Assembly: GCF_021190915.1 (NCBI RefSeq)
Contig: NZ_JAIOAP010000008.1
Location: forward strand, 62,001-126,000
Origin: Cohnella silvisoli
GTDB lineage: Bacteria; Bacillota; Bacilli; Paenibacillales; Paenibacillaceae
Direction of reading: 5' to 3'
Length of the DNA: 64,000 nucleotides
The notes below the pieces were generated by a model. It searched no databases, was not told the DNA's origin, and worked only from the letters and a program-made list of their open reading frames with translations. The position numbers were made by a program, and so were the translations under genes. Numbering within the stretch: the stretch's first letter is position 1; each line of letters starts with the position of its first letter. Below are positions 16,955-24,879 of this stretch, one piece after another.

Positions 16955-17188
16955 ATGGAACAATTGATTCGGGTCATTGCCCGAGCGTTGGTGGATCATC
17001 CGGAAGACGTGCAAATTCAGGTCAGGGAAGACGCGAGAGGCCTGGTGTACGAGCTTTCCGTTCATCCCGACGATGTCGGCAAAGTAATCGGCAAGCAGGG
17101 ACGTATCGCCAAGGCGGTACGTACGGTAGTCTCTTCCGCCGCGGTTAAAGAGCGGAAGCGCGTCATCGTGGATATTGTCTCGGAATAA
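16955..17188 (+). CDS. khpA: KH-domain RNA-binding protein KhpA (YlqC)
   Basis: 77 residues making up one KH domain, with the RNA-binding GxxG loop in KVIGKQGRIAKAVRTVV near residue 50. In other Firmicutes KhpA partners with KhpB (Jag) in RNA binding and cell-wall control. In B. subtilis ylqD follows; here a terminator and then rimM come instead, so ylqD is missing from this place. Confidence 0.93.
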   Translation: MEQLIRVIARALVDHPEDVQIQVREDARGLVYELSVHPDDVGKVIGKQGRIAKAVRTVVSSAAVKERKRVIVDIVSE

Positions 17189-17193
17189 TTGGC

Positions 17194-17235
17194 AGAGGAC
17201 CGTACCTTGCTTTTTGCAGGGTACGGTCCTCTTTC
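17194..17235 (+). terminator. Rho-independent terminator after khpA
   Basis: AGAGGACCGTACC (17194-17206) pairs perfectly with GGTACGGTCCTCT (17220-17232); the T-tract is short (TTT then C). The 13-bp stem starts 6 bp after the khpA stop. Confidence 0.85.
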
Positions 17236-17246
17236 GTAACGAATGT

Positions 17247-17276
17247 TTGCGAACCCCGACTTCAGTGCTATATTAT
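17247..17276 (+). promoter_or_regulatory. Candidate promoter of rimM-trmD
   Basis: TTGCGA (17247-17252) and TATATT (17269-17274) lie 16 bp apart in the gap between the khpA terminator and rimM, where a new promoter is expected. The -35 match is moderate. Confidence 0.45.
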
Positions 17277-17320
17277 AGTATCTGAAGTTTTTTTCGTTTA
17301 AAGTTGAAGGGAGTACTTCC

Positions 17321-17842
17321 ATGTCTGAAGAGCGCTTGCTCAATATAGGGAAAATCGTGAATACGCATGGCATCAAGGGAGAGGTCAAAGTATGGCCGCA
17401 GACGGATTTCCCGGAGGTTCGTTTCAAATCAGGCAGCAAGCTGTTGATGTTCCCGCCGGAAAAGGGTGAGCCGATCACCATCGAGGTGGCTGCTTCGCGC
17501 GAGCAGAAGAACATGTTCGTTCTGAAGCTTAAAGGGTTCGATAATATCAATCAAGTGGAAAAATACAAAGGCTGGGAGCTCAAGGTGAGCGAAGCTGAAC
17601 GAGTGCCGCTGCCCGAGGGCGAGTATTATTTCCGCGATATCGTGGGTTGTTCGGTTGAAACCGAGGAAGGCGAACAGCTGGGTACGATAACGGATATTTT
17701 ATCTCCCGGGGCTAACGATATTTGGGTCGTTAAGATGCCCAAGGGCAAAGAGCTGCTGCTTCCCGTCATTGACGATGTGGTGCTTAACGTAGATGTTGCG
17801 GCTCGCAAAATTAAAGTGCACCTGATGGAAGGATTGCTCTAG
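17321..17842 (+). CDS. rimM: Ribosome maturation factor RimM
   Basis: 173 residues. RimM assists assembly of the 30S head around S19. The N-terminal beta-barrel begins [21 protein letters not shown] (family start signature) and the C-terminal PRC-barrel begins near [16 protein letters not shown], with [15 protein letters not shown] close to the end. ATG 17321 has GAAGGGAG upstream. trmD follows after two bases. Confidence 0.96.
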   Translation: MSEERLLNIGKIVNTHGIKGEVKVWPQTDFPEVRFKSGSKLLMFPPEKGEPITIEVAASREQKNMFVLKLKGFDNINQVEKYKGWELKVSEAERVPLPEGEYYFRDIVGCSVETEEGEQLGTITDILSPGANDIWVVKMPKGKELLLPVIDDVVLNVDVAARKIKVHLMEGLL

Positions 17843-17844
17843 AG

Positions 17845-18627
17845 ATGCGAATCGATGTATTAACTCTATTCCCGGAAATGTTTACGGGCGTATTCAATGC
17901 GAGCATTCTGGGAAAAGCGCAGGATAAGGGCATCGTGTCGCTTTCCACCGTTAATTTCCGCGACTTTTCCGGCAACAAGCACAATACCGTCGACGATACG
18001 CCTTACGGCGGCGGCGGCGGCATGGTTCTTAAAGCGGAACCGATCTTCGGGGCTGTCGAGCATTTGCTTGCGATAAAGGCGGAGCAGGAAATCGAAGGGG
18101 ATACCGGGGAGTCTGAGGGACAAAAAAAACCGCGGATTATTCTGATGTGTCCGCAGGGCACTCCGTTTAACCAGGGGATTGCCAAGGAGCTTTCCGGGGA
18201 ATCGCACCTCATATTCATTTGCGGCCATTACGAGGGCTATGACGAGCGTATCCGGGATCATCTCATAACGGACGAGCTGTCCGTTGGGGATTACGTGCTG
18301 ACGGGCGGCGAGCTGCCCGCGATGGTTGTTATCGACGCGGTAGCGCGGTTGTTGCCTGGCGTGCTCGGGAACGACCAGTCGGCGATTACGGATTCCTTCA
18401 GCGACGGCTTGTTGGAATACCCGCATTACACCCGCCCGGCAGAATTCCGGGGGTGGAAAGTACCGGACGCGCTGCTGTCGGGGCACCATGCGGAAATCGT
18501 GAAATGGCGCAGGCGCGAGTCGCTTAAGAGAACATGGGAGCGTCGTCCCGATCTGCTGGAGCAAGCGGAGTTGACACCGGAGGAACGTAAGTGGTTGATG
18601 ACGCAACGGAACGCACTTAAAGATTAA
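17845..18627 (+). CDS. trmD: tRNA (guanine37-N1)-methyltransferase TrmD
   Basis: 260 residues, a SPOUT-class enzyme that methylates G37 next to the anticodon to prevent frameshifting. [25 protein letters not shown] is the family N-terminus; the trefoil knot that binds S-adenosylmethionine has [29 protein letters not shown] and [20 protein letters not shown]. The C-terminal part includes [14 protein letters not shown]. It is coupled to rimM by a two-base gap. Confidence 0.98.
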   Translation: MRIDVLTLFPEMFTGVFNASILGKAQDKGIVSLSTVNFRDFSGNKHNTVDDTPYGGGGGMVLKAEPIFGAVEHLLAIKAEQEIEGDTGESEGQKKPRIILMCPQGTPFNQGIAKELSGESHLIFICGHYEGYDERIRDHLITDELSVGDYVLTGGELPAMVVIDAVARLLPGVLGNDQSAITDSFSDGLLEYPHYTRPAEFRGWKVPDALLSGHHAEIVKWRRRESLKRTWERRPDLLEQAELTPEERKWLMTQRNALKD

Positions 18628-18670
18628 ACTTCGGTTGAACAACATATAACGACAATCGGCAATGTAATGG

Positions 18671-18699
18671 TTGTAAATTGCCTTCATATGTGATAAAAT
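18671..18699 (+). promoter_or_regulatory. Candidate promoter of rplS
   Basis: TTGTAA (18671-18676) and TAAAAT (18694-18699) are 17 bp apart, about 140 bp before the rplS start. This leaves room for a leader RNA. Confidence 0.5.
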
Positions 18700-18714
18700 T
18701 TCAAATGTTGTTTG

Positions 18715-18837
18715 CGTCTCCGTAGGAGTCGACAAACGGTTATGAACGAGTAGGACGGTCCTCTGCACGCCATGATCCGAATGAGGACATTCGGGGAGCG
18801 GGGTACGAACGTCTGTTATGGAAGGAGTGAACACTCT
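18715..18837 (+). ncRNA. Putative L19 ribosomal protein leader
   Basis: Firmicutes often carry a structured autoregulatory leader before rplS. Here the transcript between the promoter and the gene contains a perfect hairpin CCGAATG-AGGA-CATTCGG (18777-18794) and a possible enclosing pairing of ACAAACG (about 18732) with CGTCTGT (about 18810). I recognise it by position and architecture, not by a covariance search, so the class is uncertain. Confidence 0.4.
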
Positions 18838-19182
18838 ATGAGTAATCTTATTCAAGCGATCACGCAAGAGCAATTGCGCAAGGACATTCCTAACTTCCGT
18901 CCGGGCGATACGCTTAAAGTACACGTGAAAGTCGTCGAGGGTTCCCGTGAGCGCGTACAGCTGTTCGAAGGCGTTGTTATTAAACGTCGCGGCGGCGGAA
19001 TCAGCGAAACATTCACGGTTCGTAAAATTTCTTATGGCGTTGGCGTTGAGCGTGCCTTCCCGGTACATTCCCCGCGTCTTGAGAAAATCGAAGTGGCTCG
19101 CCGCGGTAAAGTTCGCCGCGCGAAACTGTACTACTTGCGCAACCTGCGCGGTAAAGCAGCACGGATCAAAGAAATTCGATAA
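18838..19182 (+). CDS. rplS: 50S ribosomal protein L19
   Basis: 114 residues, normal length. [38 protein letters not shown] and the basic C-terminus [18 protein letters not shown] are the L19 signatures. ATG 18838 has GGAAGGAGTG upstream; an in-frame ATG at 18772 would lie in the leader and add unrelated sequence. A terminator follows directly. Confidence 0.98.
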   Translation: MSNLIQAITQEQLRKDIPNFRPGDTLKVHVKVVEGSRERVQLFEGVVIKRRGGGISETFTVRKISYGVGVERAFPVHSPRLEKIEVARRGKVRRAKLYYLRNLRGKAARIKEIR

Positions 19183-19190
19183 TTGGCGTC

Positions 19191-19226
19191 AAAGGAGGGC
19201 TTGGCAAAGTTCAAGTCCTCCTTTTT
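19191..19226 (+). terminator. Terminator after rplS
   Basis: AAAGGAGGGCTTG (from 19191) pairs with CAAGTCCTCCTTT (from 19212) with one G-U pair, followed by more T. It lies 9 bp after the rplS stop. Confidence 0.85.
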
Positions 19227-19260
19227 GCATTTCAATAAAGAAAGCTAGAGGCGATTGCGA

Positions 19261-19998
19261 ATGGAACAACATCGGAATGATAAACCAAACGAATCAGCCG
19301 AAACAGGAACAATTTCTGTTGCCGATGAACAAGCGATTCGTGATCTGCAGCCGGTTGGAACTTACAATGAACAAGCTGAAGGTTCGGACTCCGGCGATTC
19401 TGGAGCAGCAGGGCCGAAGAAACCTTCTAAATCTCGAGCAGGCAACGAAATCACGGAGTGGATCAAAGCGTTGGCGATCGCCGGATTGCTTGTTTTCGTC
19501 ATCCGTTGGTTTCTGGTCAGCCCGTTTATCGTGGACGGTCCGTCCATGCAGCCGAACTTTTGGAATCGGGAACGGATAATCGTTAATAAAATTATTTATG
19601 ACATCCGTCAGCCTAAGCGCGGGGAAGTCATCGTATTCCACGTGCCTGAAGAGAAGCGGGATTTCATCAAACGGGTCATCGGAGTGCCCGGGGATTCGGT
19701 TAAGGTAGAAGGCGATACCGTATACATAAACGGGAAACCTTATGCAGAGAATTATTTGAAGGAAGCCTACGAGACGGCTCACGCACAAGGAGCCTTATAT
19801 AATAGGGCGGACGGCAACTTCCCGAATAATCAGTTTCCGGATGGAGTCGTGCCTAAGGGAATGCTGTTCGTTATGGGCGATAATCGCGCAAACAGCGAGG
19901 ACAGCCGGATGATCGGTTATATCCCGATGGACCGTATTGTCGGCCGTGCCGATTTGGTGTTCTGGCCGATCAAGGATTTTCATTTGGTATCGCATTAA
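19261..19998 (+). CDS. lepB: Signal peptidase I
   Basis: 245 residues. Type I signal peptidase cuts signal peptides from exported proteins on the outer face of the membrane. One N-terminal anchor helix (about residues 68-87) precedes the catalytic Ser95 in VDGPSMQPNF; the general base Lys137 lies in DFIKRVIGVPGD, and GDNRANSEDSR is the box E motif. An acidic, low-complexity cytoplasmic tail of some 60 residues precedes the helix, longer than in B. subtilis SipS. ATG 19261 is chosen; a TTG two codons earlier is possible. A signal peptidase gene between rplS and rbgA is common in Firmicutes. Confidence 0.95.
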   Translation: MEQHRNDKPNESAETGTISVADEQAIRDLQPVGTYNEQAEGSDSGDSGAAGPKKPSKSRAGNEITEWIKALAIAGLLVFVIRWFLVSPFIVDGPSMQPNFWNRERIIVNKIIYDIRQPKRGEVIVFHVPEEKRDFIKRVIGVPGDSVKVEGDTVYINGKPYAENYLKEAYETAHAQGALYNRADGNFPNNQFPDGVVPKGMLFVMGDNRANSEDSRMIGYIPMDRIVGRADLVFWPIKDFHLVSH

Positions 19999-20051
19999 TG
20001 AGGCGAGGGGGCAGCCCCTCGCGTTTCTTTCTGTAAGAGAGGTGATTTACG

Positions 20052-20915
20052 ATGACGATTCAGTGGTTTCCCGGTCATATGACCCGGGCGAAACGGCAAA
20101 TCGAAGAGAAGCTGAAGTTGATCGATGTCGTGTTCGAGCTGCTCGACGCGCGGATTCCGCAATCTAGCCGCAATCCGATGATCGATGAAATAACGGGCAC
20201 GAAACCGCGCTTGATATTGCTGAACAAAGCAGATTTGGCGGATCCGGAGCAAACGGCGGTTTGGAGTCGCTATTTTCGCGCTCAGGGCCATTCTACTCAC
20301 GCGATTGACGCGAATGCCGGAACCGGGGTTAAAGAGCTTGCCGGAAAGGCAAAGGAATTGCTGCAGGAGAAAATCCAACGTCAAATTGATAAAGGCATGA
20401 AACCCCGTCCGATTCGCGCCCTTATCGTCGGCATCCCGAACGTCGGCAAGTCGACGTTGATCAACCGGCTTGCAGGACGAAATATAGCTCTTACGGGCGA
20501 CCGTCCCGGCGTTACGAAAGGTCAGCAGTGGATCCGTTTCGGAGGCGAGCTCGAACTGCTCGATACGCCGGGTATATTGTGGCCAAGGTTCGACGATCCC
20601 GTTGCGGGATTCCGATTGGCCGCAACCGGGGCGATCAAGGAGGAAATCCTTCATATCGATGAGGTGGCTTGCTTCGTTCTTCGCATATTGGTCGAACGTT
20701 ACGGCTCCGTTTTGGCGGAGCGTTACGGACTAGAGGAGTTGCCTTCCGAGCTTCCGGATATGCAAGCGGCCATCGATGTTCTTGAAAACATCGGCAGGCG
20801 GCGCGGGTGTTTGGTCAGCGGCGGACATGTCGATTACGAGAAAGCGGCTACGCTGCTGCTTCGCGATCTCCGTTCGGGGAAGCTTGGGCGGATGACGTTG
20901 GAGAGTCCGGAATGA
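20052..20915 (+). CDS. rbgA: Ribosome biogenesis GTPase RbgA (YlqF)
   Basis: 287 residues of the circularly permuted YlqF/YawG GTPase family, needed for late 50S assembly. The permuted order is visible: [19 protein letters not shown], then G4 [11 protein letters not shown]1 [16 protein letters not shown] and G3 [10 protein letters not shown]. The C-terminal half has [21 protein letters not shown] 20052 stands behind AAGAGAGGTG. Confidence 0.97.
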   Translation: MTIQWFPGHMTRAKRQIEEKLKLIDVVFELLDARIPQSSRNPMIDEITGTKPRLILLNKADLADPEQTAVWSRYFRAQGHSTHAIDANAGTGVKELAGKAKELLQEKIQRQIDKGMKPRPIRALIVGIPNVGKSTLINRLAGRNIALTGDRPGVTKGQQWIRFGGELELLDTPGILWPRFDDPVAGFRLAATGAIKEEILHIDEVACFVLRILVERYGSVLAERYGLEELPSELPDMQAAIDVLENIGRRRGCLVSGGHVDYEKAATLLLRDLRSGKLGRMTLESPE

Positions 20916-20931
20916 ATGGGAACGAAAAAAC

Positions 20932-20980
20932 TCGAAGCTGCTGTTCAGGTGGGGCATACCCCTTGAAGAGCGGCTTTTTT
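20932..20980 (+). terminator. Terminator after rbgA
   Basis: A long imperfect stem AAGCTGCT..TTCA..GGGG pairs with CCCC..TTGAA..AGCGGCTT around a short loop, followed by six T at about 20975. Confidence 0.8.
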
Positions 20981-21084
20981 GATGATCATTTTTCGCAAAC
21001 TCGTGACTTCAGTTGTGAGAGGTTCAATGAGATAATAGAGTACAATAGCGGGAGAGCAGGGAGACGGTGAGAGGCGGTTGAGCA

Positions 21085-21522
21085 ATGTTTAAGAGAGGAA
21101 GCGCTGAGGAACCGATGATCGTACTCATAGACGGACAATGCAACCTATGTCAATCGATTACCAAATTTATCATTAAGCGCGATCCCAATGCCAAGTTTCG
21201 ATTCGCTTCCTTGCAATCCGAACGGGGTCGGAAGTTATTGCTTAAAGGAAATTTGTCGGTCGATAAGCTGGATACATTCGTGTTGATCGATAGCGGGCGG
21301 TATTATACCAAATCGACGGCCGCGTTAAGGCTGCTGAGGAAGCTGGGCGGCGTTTGGTCGCTCTTTTACGTTTTGCGTGTCATACCTTCGTTCGTACGGA
21401 ATCGCGTTTATGATTGGATCGCCAGGAAACGATATCTTTGGTTTGGTTATAACGATAGTTGTCTGCTGCCCACGGAGGACACGCGCAAAAGATTTCTATC
21501 GGATTCGTGGGATGGCGATTAG
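21085..21522 (+). CDS. DCC-family thiol-disulfide oxidoreductase (DUF393)
   Basis: 145 residues of the DUF393/YuxK family. The defining motif is IVLIDGQCNLCQSITKFII near residue 15, with a CxxC-like pair (C-N-L-C) after a D-G, and a later FASLQSERGRKLL and SFVRNRVYDWIARKRY. The biochemical role of the family is not established. It sits between rbgA and rnhB, where B. subtilis has no gene, on its own after the rbgA terminator. The ATG has only a weak ribosome site (GAGAGG further upstream), so the start is uncertain. Confidence 0.85.
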   Translation: MFKRGSAEEPMIVLIDGQCNLCQSITKFIIKRDPNAKFRFASLQSERGRKLLLKGNLSVDKLDTFVLIDSGRYYTKSTAALRLLRKLGGVWSLFYVLRVIPSFVRNRVYDWIARKRYLWFGYNDSCLLPTEDTRKRFLSDSWDGD

Positions 21523-21641
21523 GCGTGCGGGGAGCGGCTATTGTTCTAGCGATTTTACAAAATAAGGCTTGGCTTTTGAGAGGGCATAACGGACAATAGG
21601 GAAACGGAAGGGTATTTCAAGGGTAAGGAGATTTTACATAA

Positions 21642-22274
21642 ATGACGGAAATCAATCGATTGGAATTCGAGGCATCACTATGGTCGCAGGGACTGACGGC
21701 GGTTGCCGGAGTAGACGAGGTTGGACGCGGCTGCCTGTTCGGGGACGTTGTCGCGGCTGCCGTTATTTTACCGGTAGGGCTTGTGCTCGAAGAAGTGAAC
21801 GACTCGAAACAGCTCAGCGAGAAAAAGCGGGACAGGTTATACGATCTAATCATAGAAGAAGCGGTCGCTTGGTCGGTGGCGCGGATTGAAGCTTCCGTTA
21901 TCGATACGATCGATATTAGGCAGGCATCCAGGTTGGCCATGAAACAAGCCGTGCAAGGTTTGGGCGTCGTGCCTCAGCATTTGCTTGTTGATGCGGAAAC
22001 CGTTGACTTGGAAATAGAACAATCCGCTATTATCAAAGGCGACAGCCTTAGCCAATCCATAGCCGCCGCGTCTATCGTAGCTAAGGTTACGCGTGATCGG
22101 TTGTGCACGGAAGTGTGGGAGACGCTTTACCCGGGTTATGGGATAGCCGTACATAAGGGATACGCGACTAAGGTGCATCGCGAAGCGTTGCAAGAGCTTG
22201 GCCCAACGGCTTTGCATCGCCGCAGCTTTCTTAAAGGATTTTTTGATGTGCAGGAGCAGCTGTTGTTTGAGTGA
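21642..22274 (+). CDS. rnhB: Ribonuclease HII
   Basis: 210 residues. RNase HII removes ribonucleotides from DNA and the RNA of RNA-DNA hybrids. The acidic catalytic residues are kept: VAGVDEVGRG near residue 22 and VDAETVD in the middle; NDSKQLSEKKRDRLYDLI and HKGYATKVHREAL are strong family blocks. The loop after GRG reads CLFGDVVAAAV, not the common PLAGPVVAAAV, which is unusual. ATG 21642 follows AAGGAG by ten bases. Its position after rbgA is the conserved Bacilli order. Confidence 0.93.
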   Translation: MTEINRLEFEASLWSQGLTAVAGVDEVGRGCLFGDVVAAAVILPVGLVLEEVNDSKQLSEKKRDRLYDLIIEEAVAWSVARIEASVIDTIDIRQASRLAMKQAVQGLGVVPQHLLVDAETVDLEIEQSAIIKGDSLSQSIAAASIVAKVTRDRLCTEVWETLYPGYGIAVHKGYATKVHREALQELGPTALHRRSFLKGFFDVQEQLLFE

Positions 22275-22324
22275 TTAGAGAGAAGAAGTGGATGAGAAGA
22301 GCGAAAGAGCGGAATGAGAGAGTA

Positions 22325-22464
22325 GAAAGAGAAGGATTGAAAGAGCAGGACTGAAAAAGCAGGACTGAAAGAGCAGGATTGAATGAGAAGGACTGAATGA
22401 GAAGGACTGGATGAGAAGGACTGAATGAGAAGGACTGAATGAGAAGGACTGGATGAGAAGGATC
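22325..22464. repeat. 14-bp imperfect tandem repeat, ten units
   Basis: Ten consecutive 14-bp units, nearly pure purine on the plus strand, lie between rnhB and ylqG. The first four read GAAAGAGCAGGACT with changes; the last six read GAATGAGAAGGACT or GGATGAGAAGGACT in the order A-A-B-A-A-B, so a 42-bp higher-order period is present. Degenerate purine-rich copies extend back to about 22290. The unit is not a multiple of three, no ribosome site is attached, and reverse-strand open frames here are an effect of the repeat. The rest of the rnhB-ylqG gap (22465-22632) shows nothing else I can name. Confidence 0.9.
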
Positions 22465-22632
22465 AATGAAAAGAAATGGCTGTATTCCGCGCAATTGTTA
22501 CTTAGGTGGCTATGGCTGACGAATTAGTCGATTATTTCGAGTAACTCATTGCTACTTTTCCGATCATGCTCAAATGAAGCTCATCCGATCACAAGCAACA
22601 ATCATCTGGAACTCAATGAGAAGAAATTCATT

Positions 22633-22670
22633 TATAGGGGATTGCATAAATTCCGATATATAGGGATATA
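22633..22670 (+). promoter_or_regulatory. Candidate promoter of ylqG-ylqH, sigma-D or sigma-A type
   Basis: Two overlapping readings exist. For the flagellar factor sigma-D, TATA (22633-22636), 15 bp, then TCCGATAT (22652-22659) is close to TAAA-N15-GCCGATAT. For sigma-A, TTGCAT (22642-22647), 17 bp, then GATATA (22665-22670). The gene start lies at 22696. Confidence 0.35.
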
Positions 22671-22695
22671 GGGTTGTTCGTAAGGAGGAAGCGGC

Positions 22696-24537
22696 ATGAG
22701 CATGAACATCGGTCCGATGCTTCGGGCATTGATGGGTGAGGCGCAACCGGCCGATAGCCGCGCGCTGGAACTGAGAATCGGTCAAATCGTGAGAGGCGTA
22801 CTCGTGGAGCTGTTGGAAAATCAAGAGGCGATGATCAACATCAACGGGGTCCAAGTGCGGGCCAAGCTGGATGCGGAGATGCCGGTCGGGAAGAGCACGC
22901 TGCTCCAAGTGCAGCCTGGCGGAGTCGGTGGACTCGTTACGTTAAAGCCGCTTATGGATACGTCGGATGTTTTGCCCGAGGAAGGGCTGAAAGACGTACT
23001 GAAGACGTTCGGGCTGCCCGAGCAGAAATGGGCGATGGAGCTGCTGCGCGGGTTGAAGCGGGACGGTTATCCGATAGGGCGCGAGACGGCGGCTTTTTTT
23101 AATACGGCGGCGGCTCTTAAACCTGCCGGAGTCGATGCCGCTTCTTGGTCGAGCGCATCGGATGTCGCATTTCGGCGTGGGTTGACGCCGACGGAAACGA
23201 CGTTATCCTCGCTGCGGCAAGCGTTGTTCGGTCAACCGATCCATGAAGAGCTGGCGGGACTGAGAACTGCTGTAGCTAATTGGCTTGGAGGGGCAGCGGC
23301 TCCTTCCTCGGAAGCTGCCGCGCTCGGACAGCGGCTGCAAAGCTTGTTGACCCAAGGTACGGCGCTGCTGGCGGAAGGGGAAGCCCAACTGGCGGGAGAT
23401 GCTGCTAACGCAAGTGGCGCGAATCTACCAAAGGTGACGGATGAGGGGAAGGCGCAGTTGGCGGCTAATCTAGTTAATTCGGCTAAAGAAACGGCGAATG
23501 GTTCGAAAGCGGCGGGAGAGCCGACCAGAATGGGCTCGGAAGCGGTAGTCGCGAGAGGCGAGGGCGAAGCTGGCCGCGCCATGGGTGGGCCTGCCGCGGC
23601 TCCGACGCCCGCGGCGAATGCGAATGCGGCGGCGCAGTCGGCAACGGCGCGCGCCGCCACGGAGCAGGGCGCCCGTGCGCAGCCAGGCGCCGCACAAGCT
23701 CTTGCCGCAGCCGGCGAAGCGGCTGCGGGCCAAGCGCCTGCGGCGCCTGCTGCGGCGGACAGCCTCCGCGCCGGGAACAAAGCTGACGCGGCTGCGCAGG
23801 CGTCAGCCCCTAAACCGGAAGCGGCCTGGATCGGCCGCTTCCTGCAATGGCTCGGCGTAGGGCATGAGCATCGGCTCATGCACCCCGCCGAGGGGCTTCC
23901 TGCGGGCGCAGCCGCAGCTCTGGCGCCCGGGGCGGATGCCCCCGGGCAAGAGGCGCGGCCCGCCGCGGATACGCTCAAGGGCGCGTTGCTCGCCCTTGCG
24001 GCGCATGATGACGTGCCCCCCGCTCTGCGGGAAGCGGCGCAAACGTTGGCCAATCAAGTGACCGGCCAACAGCTGCTGCTTTCCTCCGACCGGAGCGCGG
24101 TTGCGCCCTTCAGCCATATGACGCTGTTCGTGCCCATGAAGGGCGCGAACGGCGAGACGACGGCCACCGTTCATGTCCAGACGCGGCGCAGCCGCCGCGG
24201 GGAATGGGACGTGGACAATTGCCATCTGCTGTTCGATTTGCGGATGCGAAATCTCGGAGATACGATCGTAGACGTTCAGGTCGTCGACCGAATCGTCTCC
24301 TTGAAGCTGCTGAACGATTTTCCCGGTATGTCGGATTTATTGGATCAGGCAAGGGAAGAACTGGCGTCGGGCATGTCCGCGGCAGGTTTCCAGCTATTTT
24401 CCCTAACCGCGGCTCCCCTTCCGCAATGGAAGAGCGGCTCCATCAATAACGCTCTGCCTACTTCGGGCGCAGACAAAGCCGCTATCGCAAGCGCTTATGC
24501 CGCCAAACCTTATAAAGGGGTCGACTATAGAGCATGA
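22696..24537 (+). CDS. ylqG: FliK-like flagellar hook-length domain protein (YlqG)
   Basis: 613 residues. The N-terminal part (about 1-200) is folded-looking (QIVRGVLVELLENQEAMININ, then VGKSTLLQVQPGG). Residues 200-420 are low-complexity, rich in Ala, Gly and Pro. The C-terminal 130 residues resemble the FliK C-terminal domain (GEWDVDNCHLLFDLRMRNLG, VQVVDRIVSLKLL). The gene occupies the place of ylqG of B. subtilis, between rnhB and ylqH, and overlaps the FlhB-like ylqH by 4 bp. FliK measures the hook and switches FlhB specificity, so this pair looks like a second, distant copy of that module. The function is inferred. Confidence 0.8.
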   Translation: MSMNIGPMLRALMGEAQPADSRALELRIGQIVRGVLVELLENQEAMININGVQVRAKLDAEMPVGKSTLLQVQPGGVGGLVTLKPLMDTSDVLPEEGLKDVLKTFGLPEQKWAMELLRGLKRDGYPIGRETAAFFNTAAALKPAGVDAASWSSASDVAFRRGLTPTETTLSSLRQALFGQPIHEELAGLRTAVANWLGGAAAPSSEAAALGQRLQSLLTQGTALLAEGEAQLAGDAANASGANLPKVTDEGKAQLAANLVNSAKETANGSKAAGEPTRMGSEAVVARGEGEAGRAMGGPAAAPTPAANANAAAQSATARAATEQGARAQPGAAQALAAAGEAAAGQAPAAPAAADSLRAGNKADAAAQASAPKPEAAWIGRFLQWLGVGHEHRLMHPAEGLPAGAAAALAPGADAPGQEARPAADTLKGALLALAAHDDVPPALREAAQTLANQVTGQQLLLSSDRSAVAPFSHMTLFVPMKGANGETTATVHVQTRRSRRGEWDVDNCHLLFDLRMRNLGDTIVDVQVVDRIVSLKLLNDFPGMSDLLDQAREELASGMSAAGFQLFSLTAAPLPQWKSGSINNALPTSGADKAAIASAYAAKPYKGVDYRA

Positions 24538-24863
24538 ACCCATCCGGCAAGGAAAAACGTAATCCACGCCATCTACCTAAGAGAGCCGTCGCCCTCAAAT
24601 ACGAACCGGAGCAAGGCTCCGCGCCTACCCTAATTGCCAAAGGCCAGGGCGTCATAGCCGACGAAATCATGCGTCGCGCGCAGGAAAACGGCATTCCGGT
24701 TCAGGAGGACCCCTCCTTGGTAGAAGTTCTTTCCAAGCTGGATTTGAATCAGGAGATTCCCCCTGAATTATATAAGCTTGTCGCCGAAGTGCTAAGCTTC
24801 GTATACCGGTCGGATCGCCGGGCTGGTGTTAACGAGAAGAGCAGCAAACCTATCTTGCCTTGA
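24534..24863 (+). CDS. ylqH: FlhB C-terminal-domain-like protein (YlqH)
   Basis: 109 residues resembling only the cytoplasmic C-terminal domain of FlhB/YscU export-switch proteins: AVALKYEPEQGSAPTLIAKG, then ENGIPVQEDPSLVEVL, then IPPELYKLVAEVLSFVYR, which line up with the end of FlhB at 60918-61178 in this window. The self-cleavage tetrapeptide NPTH and all membrane helices are absent, so it corresponds to the free fragment FlhB makes on cleavage. ATG 24534 overlaps the ylqG stop (ATGA). Confidence 0.9.
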   Translation: MNPSGKEKRNPRHLPKRAVALKYEPEQGSAPTLIAKGQGVIADEIMRRAQENGIPVQEDPSLVEVLSKLDLNQEIPPELYKLVAEVLSFVYRSDRRAGVNEKSSKPILP

Positions 24864-24879
24864 GGAGACGCGCACGCTC

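Noticed and set aside
17866..19068. 400-residue open frame on the minus strand
   Set aside because: It lies antisense to trmD and rplS, which are certain genes, and has no family resemblance or ribosome site; it is a by-product of codon bias.
22325..22464. Possible CRISPR array
   Set aside because: Units are 14 bp and directly adjacent with no spacers, and no cas genes are present.
22231..22494. Minus-strand frames with repeats such as SFSFSPSHPVLLIQ
   Set aside because: The peptide repeat simply translates the 14-bp DNA repeat (three units give 14 residues); no ribosome site or family match.
23232..24053. 273-residue Ala/Ser/Pro-rich minus-strand frame
   Set aside because: It mirrors the GC-rich low-complexity core of ylqG; composition alone keeps it open.
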